DNA of 64,000 bases from Erythrobacter cryptus DSM 12079 (GCF_000422985.1 NZ_AUHC01000008.1:90108-154107), one strand, 5' to 3'. Numbered from the stretch's first letter, positions 50,636 through 60,273 are shown. Program-made: numbers and translations. Notes: generated by a model from the letters alone, not told the origin.

Positions 50636-53239
50636 ATGCAGCTCGTCATCGTCGAATCCCCCGCCAAGGCCCGCACCATCGAGAAATATCTCGGGCCCGA
50701 TTACAAGGTGCTCGCCTCCTACGGCCATGTCCGCGACCTGCCGCCCAAGGACGGCAGCGTGAAGCCGGAGGAGGATTTCGCGATGGAATGGGAGGTCTAT
50801 CGCGACAAGCAGGCCCGCCTGAAGGACATTGCCGAGGCGGCCAAGGCGGCCGAGCGGCTGGTGCTGGCGACCGACCCCGATCGCGAGGGCGAGGCGATCA
50901 GCTGGCACGTGCAGGAGCTGCTGAAGAAGCGGGGGGCCCTGCCGGCAAAGGTCGATCGGGTCACCTTCAACGCCATCACCCGGCAGGCCGTGACCGAGGC
51001 CATGGCCCATCCGCGCCCGCTGGATCAGCCGCTGATCGACGCCTATCTGGCCCGCCGCGCGCTCGATTACCTGTTCGGCTTCACCCTTTCGCCGGTGCTG
51101 TGGCGCAAGCTGCCCGGCGCCAAGAGCGCAGGGCGGGTGCAATCGGTGGCGCTGCGCCTGATCGTCGAGCGCGAGCGCGAGATCGAGGCCTTCCGTCCGC
51201 AGGAATATTGGAGCGTGATCGCTCGGCTCCAGCACGATGGCATCGCCTTCGAGGCGCGGCTGGTGATGTGCGATGGCCAGAAGCTCGATCGCCTCAGCCT
51301 CGGCGATGAGGCGAGCGCCATGGCCGCCAAGGCCGCGGTGGAGGCGGCGCGGTTCACCGTCGAGGCGGTCGAGACCAGGCCGGTCAGGCGCAATCCGGCG
51401 CCGCCCTTTACCACCTCGACCTTGCAGCAGGAGGCCGCGCGCAAGCTCGGCTTTTCCGCGCAGCACACCATGCGCCTTGCCCAGGCGCTCTATGAGGCGG
51501 GTGCGATCACCTACATGCGCACCGACGGGGTGCAGATGGATGCCGGCGCCATCAATGCCCTGCGCGGCGCCATCGCGGAGCGCTTCGAGCCGGCCTATCT
51601 GCCCGAAAAACCCCGCCATTACAGCACCAAGGCCAAGAATGCGCAGGAAGCGCATGAAGCCATCCGACCGACCGATTTTGCCCGCCAGCGCGCCGGGACG
51701 GGGGATGAGGCCAAGCTCTATGACCTCATCTTCAAACGCGCCATGGCGAGCCAAATGGCGAGCGCCCAGCTCGAGCGCACCACCATCACCCTTGCCGATC
51801 CCACCGGCCGCCACCAGCTGCGCGCCACCGGGCAGGTGGTGCTCTTTCCCGGCTTTCTCGCGGTCTATCAGGAGGGGCTCGACGAGGCCGAGGACGAGGA
51901 GGGCGCGCTGCTGCCGGTGCTGCGCAAGGGCGATCAGCCGGCCCGGCTCGGGGTCGAGGCGAGCCAGCACTTCACCCAGCCCCCACCGCGCTTTTCCGAG
52001 GCGAGCCTCGTCAAGCGGCTCGAGGAACTGGGCATTGGGCGGCCATCGACCTATGCCGCGATCATTCAGACCCTGCGCGAGCGGGCCTATGTGCGGATGG
52101 AGAAAAACCGTTTCGTTCCAGAGGAATCCGGGCGGCTCCTCACGGCCTTCCTCGAACGCTTCTTCCCCACCTATGTCGCCTATGACTTCACCGCCGGGAT
52201 GGAGGAGGAGCTCGACATCGTCTCGGACGGACGCGAGGATTACAAGGCGCTGCTCAAGCGCTTCTGGCAGGACTTCAAACCCCGCGCCGATGGGGTGATG
52301 GACAAGCTGCCCTCGGAAGTGACCGAGGCGCTCGATGCCTATCTGTCGGACTATCTCTTTCCCCCGCGCGCGGACGGGGGCGATCCGCGCGCCTGCCCGC
52401 TGTGCGCGGCCGAGGGGCGCAGCGGCGGGCGGCTGGCGCTGCGGGGCGGGCGCTTTGGCGCCTTTGTCGCCTGCGCCAACTATCCGGCGTGCAAATATAC
52501 CCGCCGCTTTGCCCAGGGCGACAGCGCGGGTGCGGGCGAGGGCGCGGGCGAGGATGGGGTGCTGGGCGTGCATCCCGAAACCGGCGAGACGATCTATCGC
52601 AAGTCCGGGCGCTTTGGCCCCTATGTGCAATTGGGCGAGGGCAAGGAGGCGAAGCGCGCCTCGATCCCCAAGGACCTCGAGGACTTTGATCTTGATTGGG
52701 CGGTGAAGCTGCTCGGCCTGCCGCGGATCATCGGGTTGCATCCCGATACGGGCAAGCAGATCGAGGCCAATATCGGGCGTTATGGCCCTTATCTGAGGCA
52801 TGATGGCAAGTATGGCCGGCTTGGCTCGACCCGCGAGGTGTTCGAGATCGGGATGAACCGCGCGGTGGCGATCCTGGCCGAGGCGGGTGCGCGCACCGGG
52901 GCAGGGGGCGGACGGGCGAGCCCCGCACCGATCGCCGATCTCGGCCCCCACCCGCAAAGCGGCGCTGCGATCCGGGTGATGCCGGGGCGCTATGGCCCCT
53001 ATGTCACCGATGGCACCACCAATGCCACGCTGCCGCGCGAGATGAAGCCCGAGGAGGTGACGCTCGAGACCGCGCTGGCGCTGATCGAGGCGCGCGCCGC
53101 CAAGGCCCCGGCGAAGGCCACCAGCAAGCGGGCGGGCAAGGCCAGGGGCGCAACGGCCAAGGCTTCGGGCACGAAGGCGGGGGGCAAGAAGGCCGCTGCG
53201 GGCAAGACCCGTCGCAGCAAGGCCCCGGCGCCGGGCTGA
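50636..53239 (+). CDS. topA: DNA topoisomerase I
   Basis: Type IA topoisomerase (867 residues) relaxing negative supercoils. The Toprim domain begins MQLVIVESPAKARTIEKYLG and holds DPDREGE (80-86 with Asp80, Asp82, Glu84). The active-site tyrosine is Tyr293 in ITYMRTDG. A four-cysteine zinc ribbon (CPLC ... CANYPACKY) lies at about 585-625. Three C-terminal glycine/tyrosine repeats follow (GRFGPYVQ, GRYGPYLR, GRYGPYVT), then a Lys/Ala-rich tail. The layout is typical for alphaproteobacterial TopA. Confidence 0.97.
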   Translation: MQLVIVESPAKARTIEKYLGPDYKVLASYGHVRDLPPKDGSVKPEEDFAMEWEVYRDKQARLKDIAEAAKAAERLVLATDPDREGEAISWHVQELLKKRGALPAKVDRVTFNAITRQAVTEAMAHPRPLDQPLIDAYLARRALDYLFGFTLSPVLWRKLPGAKSAGRVQSVALRLIVEREREIEAFRPQEYWSVIARLQHDGIAFEARLVMCDGQKLDRLSLGDEASAMAAKAAVEAARFTVEAVETRPVRRNPAPPFTTSTLQQEAARKLGFSAQHTMRLAQALYEAGAITYMRTDGVQMDAGAINALRGAIAERFEPAYLPEKPRHYSTKAKNAQEAHEAIRPTDFARQRAGTGDEAKLYDLIFKRAMASQMASAQLERTTITLADPTGRHQLRATGQVVLFPGFLAVYQEGLDEAEDEEGALLPVLRKGDQPARLGVEASQHFTQPPPRFSEASLVKRLEELGIGRPSTYAAIIQTLRERAYVRMEKNRFVPEESGRLLTAFLERFFPTYVAYDFTAGMEEELDIVSDGREDYKALLKRFWQDFKPRADGVMDKLPSEVTEALDAYLSDYLFPPRADGGDPRACPLCAAEGRSGGRLALRGGRFGAFVACANYPACKYTRRFAQGDSAGAGEGAGEDGVLGVHPETGETIYRKSGRFGPYVQLGEGKEAKRASIPKDLEDFDLDWAVKLLGLPRIIGLHPDTGKQIEANIGRYGPYLRHDGKYGRLGSTREVFEIGMNRAVAILAEAGARTGAGGGRASPAPIADLGPHPQSGAAIRVMPGRYGPYVTDGTTNATLPREMKPEEVTLETALALIEARAAKAPAKATSKRAGKARGATAKASGTKAGGKKAAAGKTRRSKAPAPG

Positions 53240-53336
53240 CCGGGGCTCCTCGCCGCCACCTGCTGCGGCGGGCGCGTTGGTAAATCATAAAGCATTGCCC
53301 CCTTATCACGGCGGTGCGCGATTCAAGGACGCCGCC

Positions 53337-53651
53337 GTGATCGAGATCGAAGTCCAGAACGAGACTCACCAATCGCAGACCCGCCTGCGCTTTGCCGCGG
53401 TGCCGCGCATCGGCGAGGGCATTCGCCTGCGCGAGCCCGACGGAATGTGGGCAAGCTATGACGTGCTCGACGTGTGGTATCAGAAGGCCGAGTTCGGCGA
53501 TGTGTGGATGCCCTATCTGCACGTACGCATGACCCCGGGCGAAGGGGCGGCGGCGCCAGCGGTCGATCCCTATTCGGATGCCTATGCCGCGGCTTCCTAT
53601 GAGGCCGGCTTCGGCGGGTTTGGCGGGGAGCAGCAGCCGTGCAGAATCTGA
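53337..53651 (+). CDS. small hypothetical protein upstream of a CheY-like protein
   Basis: A 104-residue protein not recognised as a known family. From a GTG start (AAGGA nine bases upstream) it reads MIEIEVQNETHQSQTRLRFA, then IGEGIRLREPDGMWASYDVLDVWYQKAEFGDVWMPYLHVRM, which looks like a small all-beta domain, and an Ala/Gly/Tyr-rich tail. It has no signal or membrane segment. It overlaps the CheY-like gene by 13 bases, so a functional link is possible. Confidence 0.7.
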   Translation: MIEIEVQNETHQSQTRLRFAAVPRIGEGIRLREPDGMWASYDVLDVWYQKAEFGDVWMPYLHVRMTPGEGAAAPAVDPYSDAYAAASYEAGFGGFGGEQQPCRI

Positions 53652-54265
53652 TCAAGCGCCAGACCGGCCCGCACCGCCGCGTTCCGGGCGAGGGCAAGAC
53701 CTTGATGGAAAAGCTGGCCGAGAGCGAGAAGGGCGCAGCCGCGCCCGCTGCCGGCCCCGCCGCTGCGTCGGCCGCACCTGCGGCGGCACCCGGCGCCCAG
53801 GCCCCGACTGCGGGCGATCCCGATGCCACCGCGGCGATCGTGGCGGCGGCCAAGGCGATGCGCGAGCGCTATCCCGCGCAAGGCGCGCGCCCCGCGGCCC
53901 AGCGCACCTGCCTGATCGTCGATGACAGCCGGGTGATCCGCAAGGTTGCGGCCAAGATCGCGCTCAGCCTCGGCTATGTCCCGATCGAGGCGCAGGACGG
54001 CACCGAGGCGCTGGCGCGCTGCAAGCAGGCCATGCCCGATCTGGTGCTGACCGACTGGAACATGCCCGAGATGGACGGCATCGCCTTCGTCCAGAAGCTG
54101 CGCGCCATCCCCACGCCCAAGGAACCGATCGTGGTGTTCTGCACCTCGAACGGCGAGGCGCGGGACATCCACGATGGTATCGCCGCCGGGGCGGATGACT
54201 ACATCGTCAAGCCCTTCGACGAGGCCGCGCTGCGCGCCAAGCTGGAGAAGCTGGGGCGGGGATGA
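53639..54265 (+). CDS. single-domain CheY-like response regulator with long Ala/Pro linker
   Basis: A 208-residue protein whose receiver domain occupies about 88-208: acidic pair Asp95-Asp96 (LIVDDSRVIRKVA), phosphoacceptor Asp139 (LVLTDWNMPEMDG), a CTSNGEARD switch region and ADDYIVKPF with the conserved lysine. The first ~85 residues are a low-complexity Ala/Pro/Gly stretch with no clear fold; there is no output domain. The start may be GTG at 53639, overlapping the previous gene, or ATG at 53705. It resembles chemotaxis- or stress-type single-domain regulators; its partner kinase is unknown. Confidence 0.85.
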   Translation: MQNLIKRQTGPHRRVPGEGKTLMEKLAESEKGAAAPAAGPAAASAAPAAAPGAQAPTAGDPDATAAIVAAAKAMRERYPAQGARPAAQRTCLIVDDSRVIRKVAAKIALSLGYVPIEAQDGTEALARCKQAMPDLVLTDWNMPEMDGIAFVQKLRAIPTPKEPIVVFCTSNGEARDIHDGIAAGADDYIVKPFDEAALRAKLEKLGRG

Positions 54266-54319
54266 CTGCTTGTCCCTGCGGATCGGTGCACGCCTTGTGC
54301 GTCGCGCATCCGCACGCGC

Positions 54320-55267
54320 CTAGCGCACCCAATCGAGCCCGATCTCCTCGAACACTTCCCTGTCCTCGGCCCAGTTCTCCAGCACCTTCACGTGCAGGAA
54401 CAGGTGCACCTTGGTCCCCAGCACCTCGGAAAGTTCCTTGCGCGCCGCCTCCCCGATCGCCTTGATGCGCGCGCCGCCCTTGCCCAGCACGATGGCGCGC
54501 TGGTTCTCGCGCGCAACCACGATCTGCTGGTGGATCTCGATGCTGCCATCGCTGCGCAGCTGATAGCGCTCGGGCCGCACCGCGCTGTCATAGGGCAGCT
54601 CCTCGTGGAGCTGCCGGTAGAGCTGCTCGCGGGTGATCTCGGCGGCGAGCAGGCGCTCGGAGACATCCGAGACCTGGTCTTCGGGATACATCCACGGGCC
54701 TTCGGGCATCATCCGGGCAAGCACGTCCTTCATCTCGGCCACGCCCTCGCCGGTGAGCGCCGAGATGAAGAACACCTCGGCAAATTCGGCCTTGGCGCTA
54801 AGCTCCTGCGCCAGCGCGAGGAGCGGCTCCTTCTTCGCCCGATCGACCTTGTTGAGCACGAGGATCTTGCGCTCGGGCCGCGTGGCTAAGGTTTCCAGCA
54901 GCGGCTCCAGCTCATGGCGGCGCTGCTTGATCGCATCGACCAGCAGCAGCACCGCATCGGCGGCCTCGGCGCCCTCCCAGGCGGCGTTCACCATCGCCCG
55001 GTCGAGCCGGCGGCGCGGGGCAAAGATGCCGGGGGTGTCAACCAGGATCATCTGCACCGCCGCGCCGTCCACATGGTGCAGCGCCAGGCCCAGCATCCGC
55101 GCCCGGGTGGTCTGCGCCTTGGGGCTGGTGATCGCCACCTTCTGGCCGACGAGGGTGTTGACCAGCGTGGACTTGCCGGCATTGGGCGCGCCGAGCACCG
55201 CCACCACGCCGCAGCGGGTGGGGGCGGGGCTTGCGGGGGCGTGAGGGCTTGCGGGGGTATCGCTCAT
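54320..55267 (-). CDS. era: GTPase Era
   Basis: Ribosome-assembly GTPase (315 residues) binding the 3' end of 16S rRNA. P-loop GAPNAGKST at 26-34, switch region and DTPG (about 76-79), NKVD (about 140), and the C-terminal KH domain with IVLGKGGARIKAIGEAARKEL (about 253-273) are all present. It is last in the lepB-rnc-era order, a conserved bacterial operon, with about 96 bases after rnc. Confidence 0.97.
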   Translation of the reverse strand: MSDTPASPHAPASPAPTRCGVVAVLGAPNAGKSTLVNTLVGQKVAITSPKAQTTRARMLGLALHHVDGAAVQMILVDTPGIFAPRRRLDRAMVNAAWEGAEAADAVLLLVDAIKQRRHELEPLLETLATRPERKILVLNKVDRAKKEPLLALAQELSAKAEFAEVFFISALTGEGVAEMKDVLARMMPEGPWMYPEDQVSDVSERLLAAEITREQLYRQLHEELPYDSAVRPERYQLRSDGSIEIHQQIVVARENQRAIVLGKGGARIKAIGEAARKELSEVLGTKVHLFLHVKVLENWAEDREVFEEIGLDWVR

Positions 55268-55363
55268 GGCGCGCTCATACCGCCAAGCTCCGGGCTTGTC
55301 GAAGGGCGTGATGCGCGGCCGGGCGCGTCAATGTTTCACGTGAAACATTAGGTGAACGCGCAC

Positions 55364-56047
55364 TCAGCCGAAGCGTTCAAGAAAGGCCTTGGCGGCAAGC
55401 CTTTCGGCCTCGGCCTTGCTGGTGGCGCTGGCCTCGGCTTCGCCGACATTGCGGATGCTCACCCGCACGGTGAAGCGGGCGGCGTGATCGGGGCCGGAGC
55501 GGTCGATCACCTCATAGACCGGGGGGGCGCGGCGGTTGCCCGCGGCCCATTCCTGCAGCGCGCTCTTGGGATGCTTGGCCTTGCCGACATCGCCCTCAAG
55601 CTCGCGCGCCCAGAGGCGATAGACTTGCGCCTGCGCGGTCTCGAAGCCGTGTTCGAGAAAGCAGGCGCCGATCAGCGCCTCCATCACATCGCCGAGGATC
55701 TTGTCGCTGTCGGCCCCGCCATCCTCGCGCGCCTGCTTGCCAAGGCGGACATGGGCGGGAAGGCCGATGGCGCGAGCGATGCGGGCGCAGGTGGTGCCGC
55801 TGACGAGCGCGTTGAGCCGCTGCGAGAGGCGCCCTTCGGGGGCATCGCCGGCGCGGAACAGCCAGGCCGCAACCGCAAGGCCCAGCACCCTGTCGCCGAG
55901 AAACTCGAGCCGCTGGTAATCGGCCGCCTCGCCGCCGGTGGAATTGAAGCTGCCATGGGTGAGCGCCTCGAGCCAGAGGGCCTCGTTCTCCACCGCAAAG
56001 CCGGTGGCGGCAAGCCAGGTGCGGGTTTCTGCCGGAAGGCCGCTCAC
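55364..56047 (-). CDS. rnc: ribonuclease III
   Basis: Double-strand-specific RNase (227 residues) for rRNA and mRNA processing. The catalytic helix YQRLEFLGDRVLGL (about 45-58) and the second acidic site DKILGDVMEALIGACFLEHG (about 112-131) are intact. A dsRNA-binding domain fills the C-terminus (KSALQEWAAGNRRAPPVYEVI through AAKAFLERFG). The start is GTG, overlapping the lepB stop (GTGA), with GGAG upstream. Confidence 0.95.
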   Translation of the reverse strand: MSGLPAETRTWLAATGFAVENEALWLEALTHGSFNSTGGEAADYQRLEFLGDRVLGLAVAAWLFRAGDAPEGRLSQRLNALVSGTTCARIARAIGLPAHVRLGKQAREDGGADSDKILGDVMEALIGACFLEHGFETAQAQVYRLWARELEGDVGKAKHPKSALQEWAAGNRRAPPVYEVIDRSGPDHAARFTVRVSIRNVGEAEASATSKAEAERLAAKAFLERFG

Positions 56048-56910
56048 AGCACCGCTCCGATCCGTTCCCAGCGCACCGCGGCAAGCCAGCTTGCCGGATT
56101 GCTCCAGGTGGCGCTGCCATCGCTCGACCACACGATCACCCAGGCCCGCCCGACGAGGAGATCCTGCGGCACCAGCCCCACCGCATCGCCCGCCGCGGCA
56201 GAAAAGCGGCTGTCGCGCGAATTGTCGCGGTTGTCGCCCAGCACGAACAGCGCGCCGGGTGGGACGGTGAGGGGAGCAAGATTGTCGGCAAAGGTCGGCC
56301 CGAAATCGAGCACGGTATAGGCGCGGCCCGAAGGCAGGGTCTCGCGCGCGGCGGCATAGCGACACAGGGCGCGGCCATCGCGCGCCGCGATCACTCTCCC
56401 GCCCCAGGCGCAGGGGCTGTTCGGCGAGACCGGGATGGTGATGCCTCCCAGCGGCTGTTGGGCAAGGCGCTGGCCATTGAGCACCACCACGCCCCCAACC
56501 AGCGCCACCCGGTCACCCGGCAGGCCGATCACGCGCTTCACATAGTCGCGCCCGTCGATCGGGTGGCGGAAGATCACGATATCCCCGCGCGCCGGGCTGC
56601 GGGCGATGAGGCGCCCCTCGCCCAGCGGCAGATCGAAGGGCAACGAATGGCGCGAATAGCCATAGGGCCACTTGGCCGCGAGCAGATAATCGCCGCCAAG
56701 GAGCTGCGGCACCATGCTTTCGGACGGGATCACGAAGGGCGCCACCACCAGTGTGCGCAGCGCCAGCACCAGCGCGATGAGCTTGGCGAGGAACCAGAAG
56801 AAGCCCGTCCACCCGCCAGCGCCCGCCTCAGCCGAGCCTGCCGCGGGGCGCGCGCCCGCGGCCGCGGCTGGTGGCGGCGCGGGGCCGAGCGATTGGGGCT
56901 TTCCATCCAT
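56044..56910 (-). CDS. lepB: signal peptidase I
   Basis: Membrane protease (288 residues) that removes signal peptides. One N-terminal helix (FFWFLAKLIALVLALRTLVVAPFVI) precedes nucleophile Ser65 in IPSESMVPQL. Catalytic Lys125 is in DYVKRVIGLPGD, and LFVLGDNRDNSRDSRF completes the box set. A Pro/Ala-rich cytoplasmic leader of about 30 residues is present. It overlaps rnc and is divergent from pgi by 49 bases. Confidence 0.96.
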   Translation of the reverse strand: MDGKPQSLGPAPPPAAAAGARPAAGSAEAGAGGWTGFFWFLAKLIALVLALRTLVVAPFVIPSESMVPQLLGGDYLLAAKWPYGYSRHSLPFDLPLGEGRLIARSPARGDIVIFRHPIDGRDYVKRVIGLPGDRVALVGGVVVLNGQRLAQQPLGGITIPVSPNSPCAWGGRVIAARDGRALCRYAAARETLPSGRAYTVLDFGPTFADNLAPLTVPPGALFVLGDNRDNSRDSRFSAAAGDAVGLVPQDLLVGRAWVIVWSSDGSATWSNPASWLAAVRWERIGAVL

Positions 56911-56959
56911 CCGCGAAGCCCTTAGTCGCAGCCGCCGCAAGGCGCAAAGGGGATTGGCG

Positions 56960-58513
56960 ATGACGGGATCGGACAGCACCGAGCGGATGGCGGCACTCTG
57001 GGCGCAGCTGCGCGCTGCCCCTCCGGCGCGGCTCGATCAGCTCTTTGCCGCCGATCGCGCGCGGGTGGCGGCGATGACCCGGCGGATCGCCTGGCGCTCG
57101 GGCCTGCCCGAGGGGGCCGGGCAGGGCATGACCATCGACTTTTCCAAGACCCATCTTGACGCGCGCCTGCTCGACCTGTTCGAGGAACTGGCCGAGGCGG
57201 CAGGCTTTGGTGCGGCGCGCGCGGCCCTCAAGGATGGCGGCATCGTCAATGTCACCGAAGGCCGCCCCGCCACCCACATGGCGCTGCGCGGAATTGGAGC
57301 GCCTGCCGCGGTGGAGGAGGCCGAGGCGCTTCAGCGGCGCATGGCGATGCTGGTCGAGGCGATCCTTGAGGGCGCGCTTGGGCCTGTGCGCCATTGCATC
57401 GCCATCGGCATCGGCGGCTCGGCGCTGGGGCCGGCGCTGGCGCTCGATGCGCTCACCCGCGATCTCAAGCTGGTCGATACCCACGTGGTTTCGAACATTG
57501 ATGGCCTCGCGCTCGAGGCGGCCTTTGCCGCCTGCGATCCGCACACCACGCTGGTCGCCGTCGCGTCCAAGACCTTCACCACCATCGAGACCATGACCAA
57601 CGCGGCCAGCGCGATGAAGTGGCTGGCCGATAGCGGGGTGGCCGATCCCTATGGCCGGGTGGTGGCGCTCACCGCCGCGCCGGAAAAGGCGGTGGCCTGG
57701 GGGGTGGACGAAACCCGGGTGCTGCCTTTCCCCGAAAGCGTCGGCGGGCGCTATTCGCTGATGTCTTCGATCGGCTTTCCGGTGGCGCTTGCGGTGGGGA
57801 TGGAGGAGTTTTCGGCCATGCTCGCCGGGGCGCGCGCGGTGGACGAACATTTCCTTTCCACCGAAGGCCGCGCCAATGCCCCGCTGCTCGCCGCCTTCTG
57901 CGACCAGTACTACACCCGGCTGCGCGGCTGCCAGACCCGCGCGGTCTTTGCCTATGACGAGCGGCTGCGGCTGCTGCCCGCCTATCTCCAGCAGCTCGAG
58001 ATGGAATCGAACGGCAAGCAGGTGAAGGCCGATGGCAGCCCCGTTGATGGGCCGACCGCGCCGATCACCTGGGGCGGGGTGGGCACCGATGCCCAGCACG
58101 CGGTGTTCCAGCTGCTCCACCAGGGCACTCACCTGGTGCCGGTCGATTTCATCGCCTCGGTGGCGCCGGGCGATGATCTTGACCCGGCCCATCACCGCAT
58201 CCTGTTGATGAATTGCCTCGCGCAGGGCGCGGCGCTGATGGCGGGCAAGCCCTCCGAAGATCCGGCGCGCGCCTATCCGGGGGATCGGCCCTCGACCACC
58301 TTCCTGCTCGACGATGCCGATGCCGCGGCCCTCGGCGCGCTCATCGCCTTTCACGAACACCGCACCTTTGCCAATGCGGTGCTGATGGGGATCAACCCCT
58401 TCGACCAGTTCGGGGTCGAGCTGGGCAAGGCGATCGCCAAGCAGATCGAGAAGGGCGAGGGCGATTTCGACCCATCGACGCGGGCGCTGATGCAGGCAGC
58501 CGGGCTGGGCTGA
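56960..58513 (+). CDS. pgi: glucose-6-phosphate isomerase
   Basis: Interconverts glucose 6-phosphate and fructose 6-phosphate, 517 residues, cytoplasmic. Motifs include NVTEGRPATHMALRG, IGIGGSALGPALALDAL, VASKTFTTIETMTNA, the PGI signature VGGRYSLMSSIGFPVAL, the substrate segment MESNGKQV, and GINPFDQFGVELGK near the C-terminus. The start uses ATG at 56960; an upstream in-frame ATG would lie inside lepB. Monocistronic. Confidence 0.97.
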   Translation: MTGSDSTERMAALWAQLRAAPPARLDQLFAADRARVAAMTRRIAWRSGLPEGAGQGMTIDFSKTHLDARLLDLFEELAEAAGFGAARAALKDGGIVNVTEGRPATHMALRGIGAPAAVEEAEALQRRMAMLVEAILEGALGPVRHCIAIGIGGSALGPALALDALTRDLKLVDTHVVSNIDGLALEAAFAACDPHTTLVAVASKTFTTIETMTNAASAMKWLADSGVADPYGRVVALTAAPEKAVAWGVDETRVLPFPESVGGRYSLMSSIGFPVALAVGMEEFSAMLAGARAVDEHFLSTEGRANAPLLAAFCDQYYTRLRGCQTRAVFAYDERLRLLPAYLQQLEMESNGKQVKADGSPVDGPTAPITWGGVGTDAQHAVFQLLHQGTHLVPVDFIASVAPGDDLDPAHHRILLMNCLAQGAALMAGKPSEDPARAYPGDRPSTTFLLDDADAAALGALIAFHEHRTFANAVLMGINPFDQFGVELGKAIAKQIEKGEGDFDPSTRALMQAAGLG

Positions 58514-58530
58514 GGCGCGCGCTTGACTTC

Positions 58531-58547
58531 TGGGCGCAGGGCGCCCA
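58531..58547 (+). terminator. hairpin after pgi
   Basis: TGGGCGC and GCGCCCA form a perfect 7-bp stem with loop AGG, starting 18 bases after the stop codon. No T-run follows, so termination may need Rho, or the hairpin may belong to the helicase leader. Confidence 0.35.
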
Positions 58548-58723
58548 CATGGCGGCCCAAGCGAAGCGCGCCAGCCAGCGTGAAGCGGCGGAACACAGGA
58601 AAATATCCGCCCCGGCCGCGCCTCGGTTTTCCCACGGACTTCCCTTTCACGCGGGCGGTTTCACTCCCCCGCGCCGTGCGCGCCCCTCCGGCGCGCGCGC
58701 CGCATGTCTTCAAGCGAGTTTTC

Positions 58724-60148
58724 ATGACCACATTTGCTGATCTCGGGCTGTCGCAGCCCGTGCTCCAGGCCCTTGATCTCAAGGGCTATGCCACCCCCAC
58801 CCCGATCCAGCGCCAGGCGATCCCGCCGGTGCTCGCCGGCCGCGACCTCCTCGGCATTGCCCAGACCGGCACCGGCAAGACCGCCGCCTTCATGCTCCCC
58901 GGCATCGACCGCCTGCGCGCTGCCGGCAGGCATGCGCCGCAGCGCTCGTGCCGGATGCTGGTGCTGGCTCCCACCCGCGAGCTTGCGGTGCAGATCGGCG
59001 AAAGCGCGAAGGATTATGGCGCGCTTGCCGGGCTCAAGGTCGCGGTGGTGGTCGGCGGCACCAGCGTGGGCAAGGATCGCCACAAGCTTGCCCGCGGCAC
59101 CGATATTCTTATCGCCACCCCGGGCCGCTTGCTCGATCTGGTCGATCAGAAGGCCCTGCAGCTCGGCGGGATCGAGATCCTCGTGCTCGACGAAGCTGAC
59201 CAGATGCTCGATCTCGGCTTCATCCACGCGCTCAGGCGCATCCGCACGCTCGCCCCGCAAGAGCGCCAGACGCTGTTCTTCTCCGCCACCATGCCCAAGG
59301 CGATCAGGGAGCTGGTGGGCGGCTTCTGCCACGATCCGGTGCAGGTGGCGGTGACCCCGGCAAGCACCACCGCCGAGCGCATCGACCAATATCTCTATAT
59401 GGTGCAGCAGGAGGAAAAGACCGCGCTGCTCGCGCTCATCCTCAAGCGCCGCCATCCGGTGCCGGGCGCGCTCGAGCGGGTGCTGATCTTCACCCGCACC
59501 AAGCACGGGGCCGATCGGGTGGCGCGAAAGCTCGCCCAGGCCGGGATCGCCGCCAACGCGATCCACGGCAACAAGTCGCAGCCCCAGCGCCAGCGCGCGC
59601 TCGAGGCGTTCCGCGCCGGCGCGGTGCCGGTGCTGATCGCCACCGATGTCGCCGCGCGCGGGATCGACATTCCCGGGGTCAGCCACGTGATCAATTACGA
59701 GCTTCCCAACGTGCCCGAACAATATGTCCACCGCATCGGTCGCACCGCGCGGGCTGGGCGCGACGGGGTGGCGATCGCCTTCTGCGCCGAGGACGAACGC
59801 GCCTATCTGAAGGACATCCGCAAGACCACCGGGGCAGAGCTTGAGCGCCTTGAACTGCCAGCAAATTTCCGCGCGGTGGTCGAGGGCGTGGGGCCCGAGC
59901 GGCCCGCACCCCGCACGCCGCCCCAGCGGGTGCAGCCGCGCCCGCTCGGCGCGCGCCAGCCGCATGGTGAGAAGCGCGAGAGCCACGGCGAAGGCCGCGC
60001 GCGGTCGGCTTTCGGCACGCGCGGCAGCGGCGGGCACAATGCAAGTGAAGGCAGGCACGGCCATCCTTCTGGCCAGCGCGATGCACGCGGCGGCCGCGGG
60101 CGCCGGCGCGCCGGCGGGCGCGGTCGTCCTCGCGCAGCCCAGGGCTGA
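58724..60148 (+). CDS. DEAD-box RNA helicase, RhlE-type
   Basis: ATP-dependent RNA helicase (474 residues). Q-motif and YATPTPIQRQAIP at 22-34, Walker A AQTGTGKT (46-53), DEAD at 156-159 in LVLDEADQMLDLGF, SAT motif near 180, and domain 2 with LIFTRTKHGADRVA, ATDVAARGIDIPGVSHVINYE and HRIGRTARAG. The C-terminus (about 390-474) is a disordered Arg/Gly-rich tail, typical of RhlE-like RNA-binding helicases. A 210-base leader with GC-rich hairpin potential precedes it. Confidence 0.94.
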   Translation: MTTFADLGLSQPVLQALDLKGYATPTPIQRQAIPPVLAGRDLLGIAQTGTGKTAAFMLPGIDRLRAAGRHAPQRSCRMLVLAPTRELAVQIGESAKDYGALAGLKVAVVVGGTSVGKDRHKLARGTDILIATPGRLLDLVDQKALQLGGIEILVLDEADQMLDLGFIHALRRIRTLAPQERQTLFFSATMPKAIRELVGGFCHDPVQVAVTPASTTAERIDQYLYMVQQEEKTALLALILKRRHPVPGALERVLIFTRTKHGADRVARKLAQAGIAANAIHGNKSQPQRQRALEAFRAGAVPVLIATDVAARGIDIPGVSHVINYELPNVPEQYVHRIGRTARAGRDGVAIAFCAEDERAYLKDIRKTTGAELERLELPANFRAVVEGVGPERPAPRTPPQRVQPRPLGARQPHGEKRESHGEGRARSAFGTRGSGGHNASEGRHGHPSGQRDARGGRGRRRAGGRGRPRAAQG

Positions 60149-60273
60149 GGGCGCGGGCACGCGGGGGCGCCGGGGCGAGTTGGCGCAGCAGAAATGCTGC
60201 ATTGCCTGCGCCGATGGTTGCCCGGGCCGCCGCGCGCCGCCATATGCGCAGGCGTAAGCGACGGGAGCGTTCC

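Noticed and set aside
50405..52957. An 850-codon minus-strand open frame opposite topA
   Set aside because: Antisense to intact topoisomerase motifs; composition is typical of a GC-rich shadow frame.
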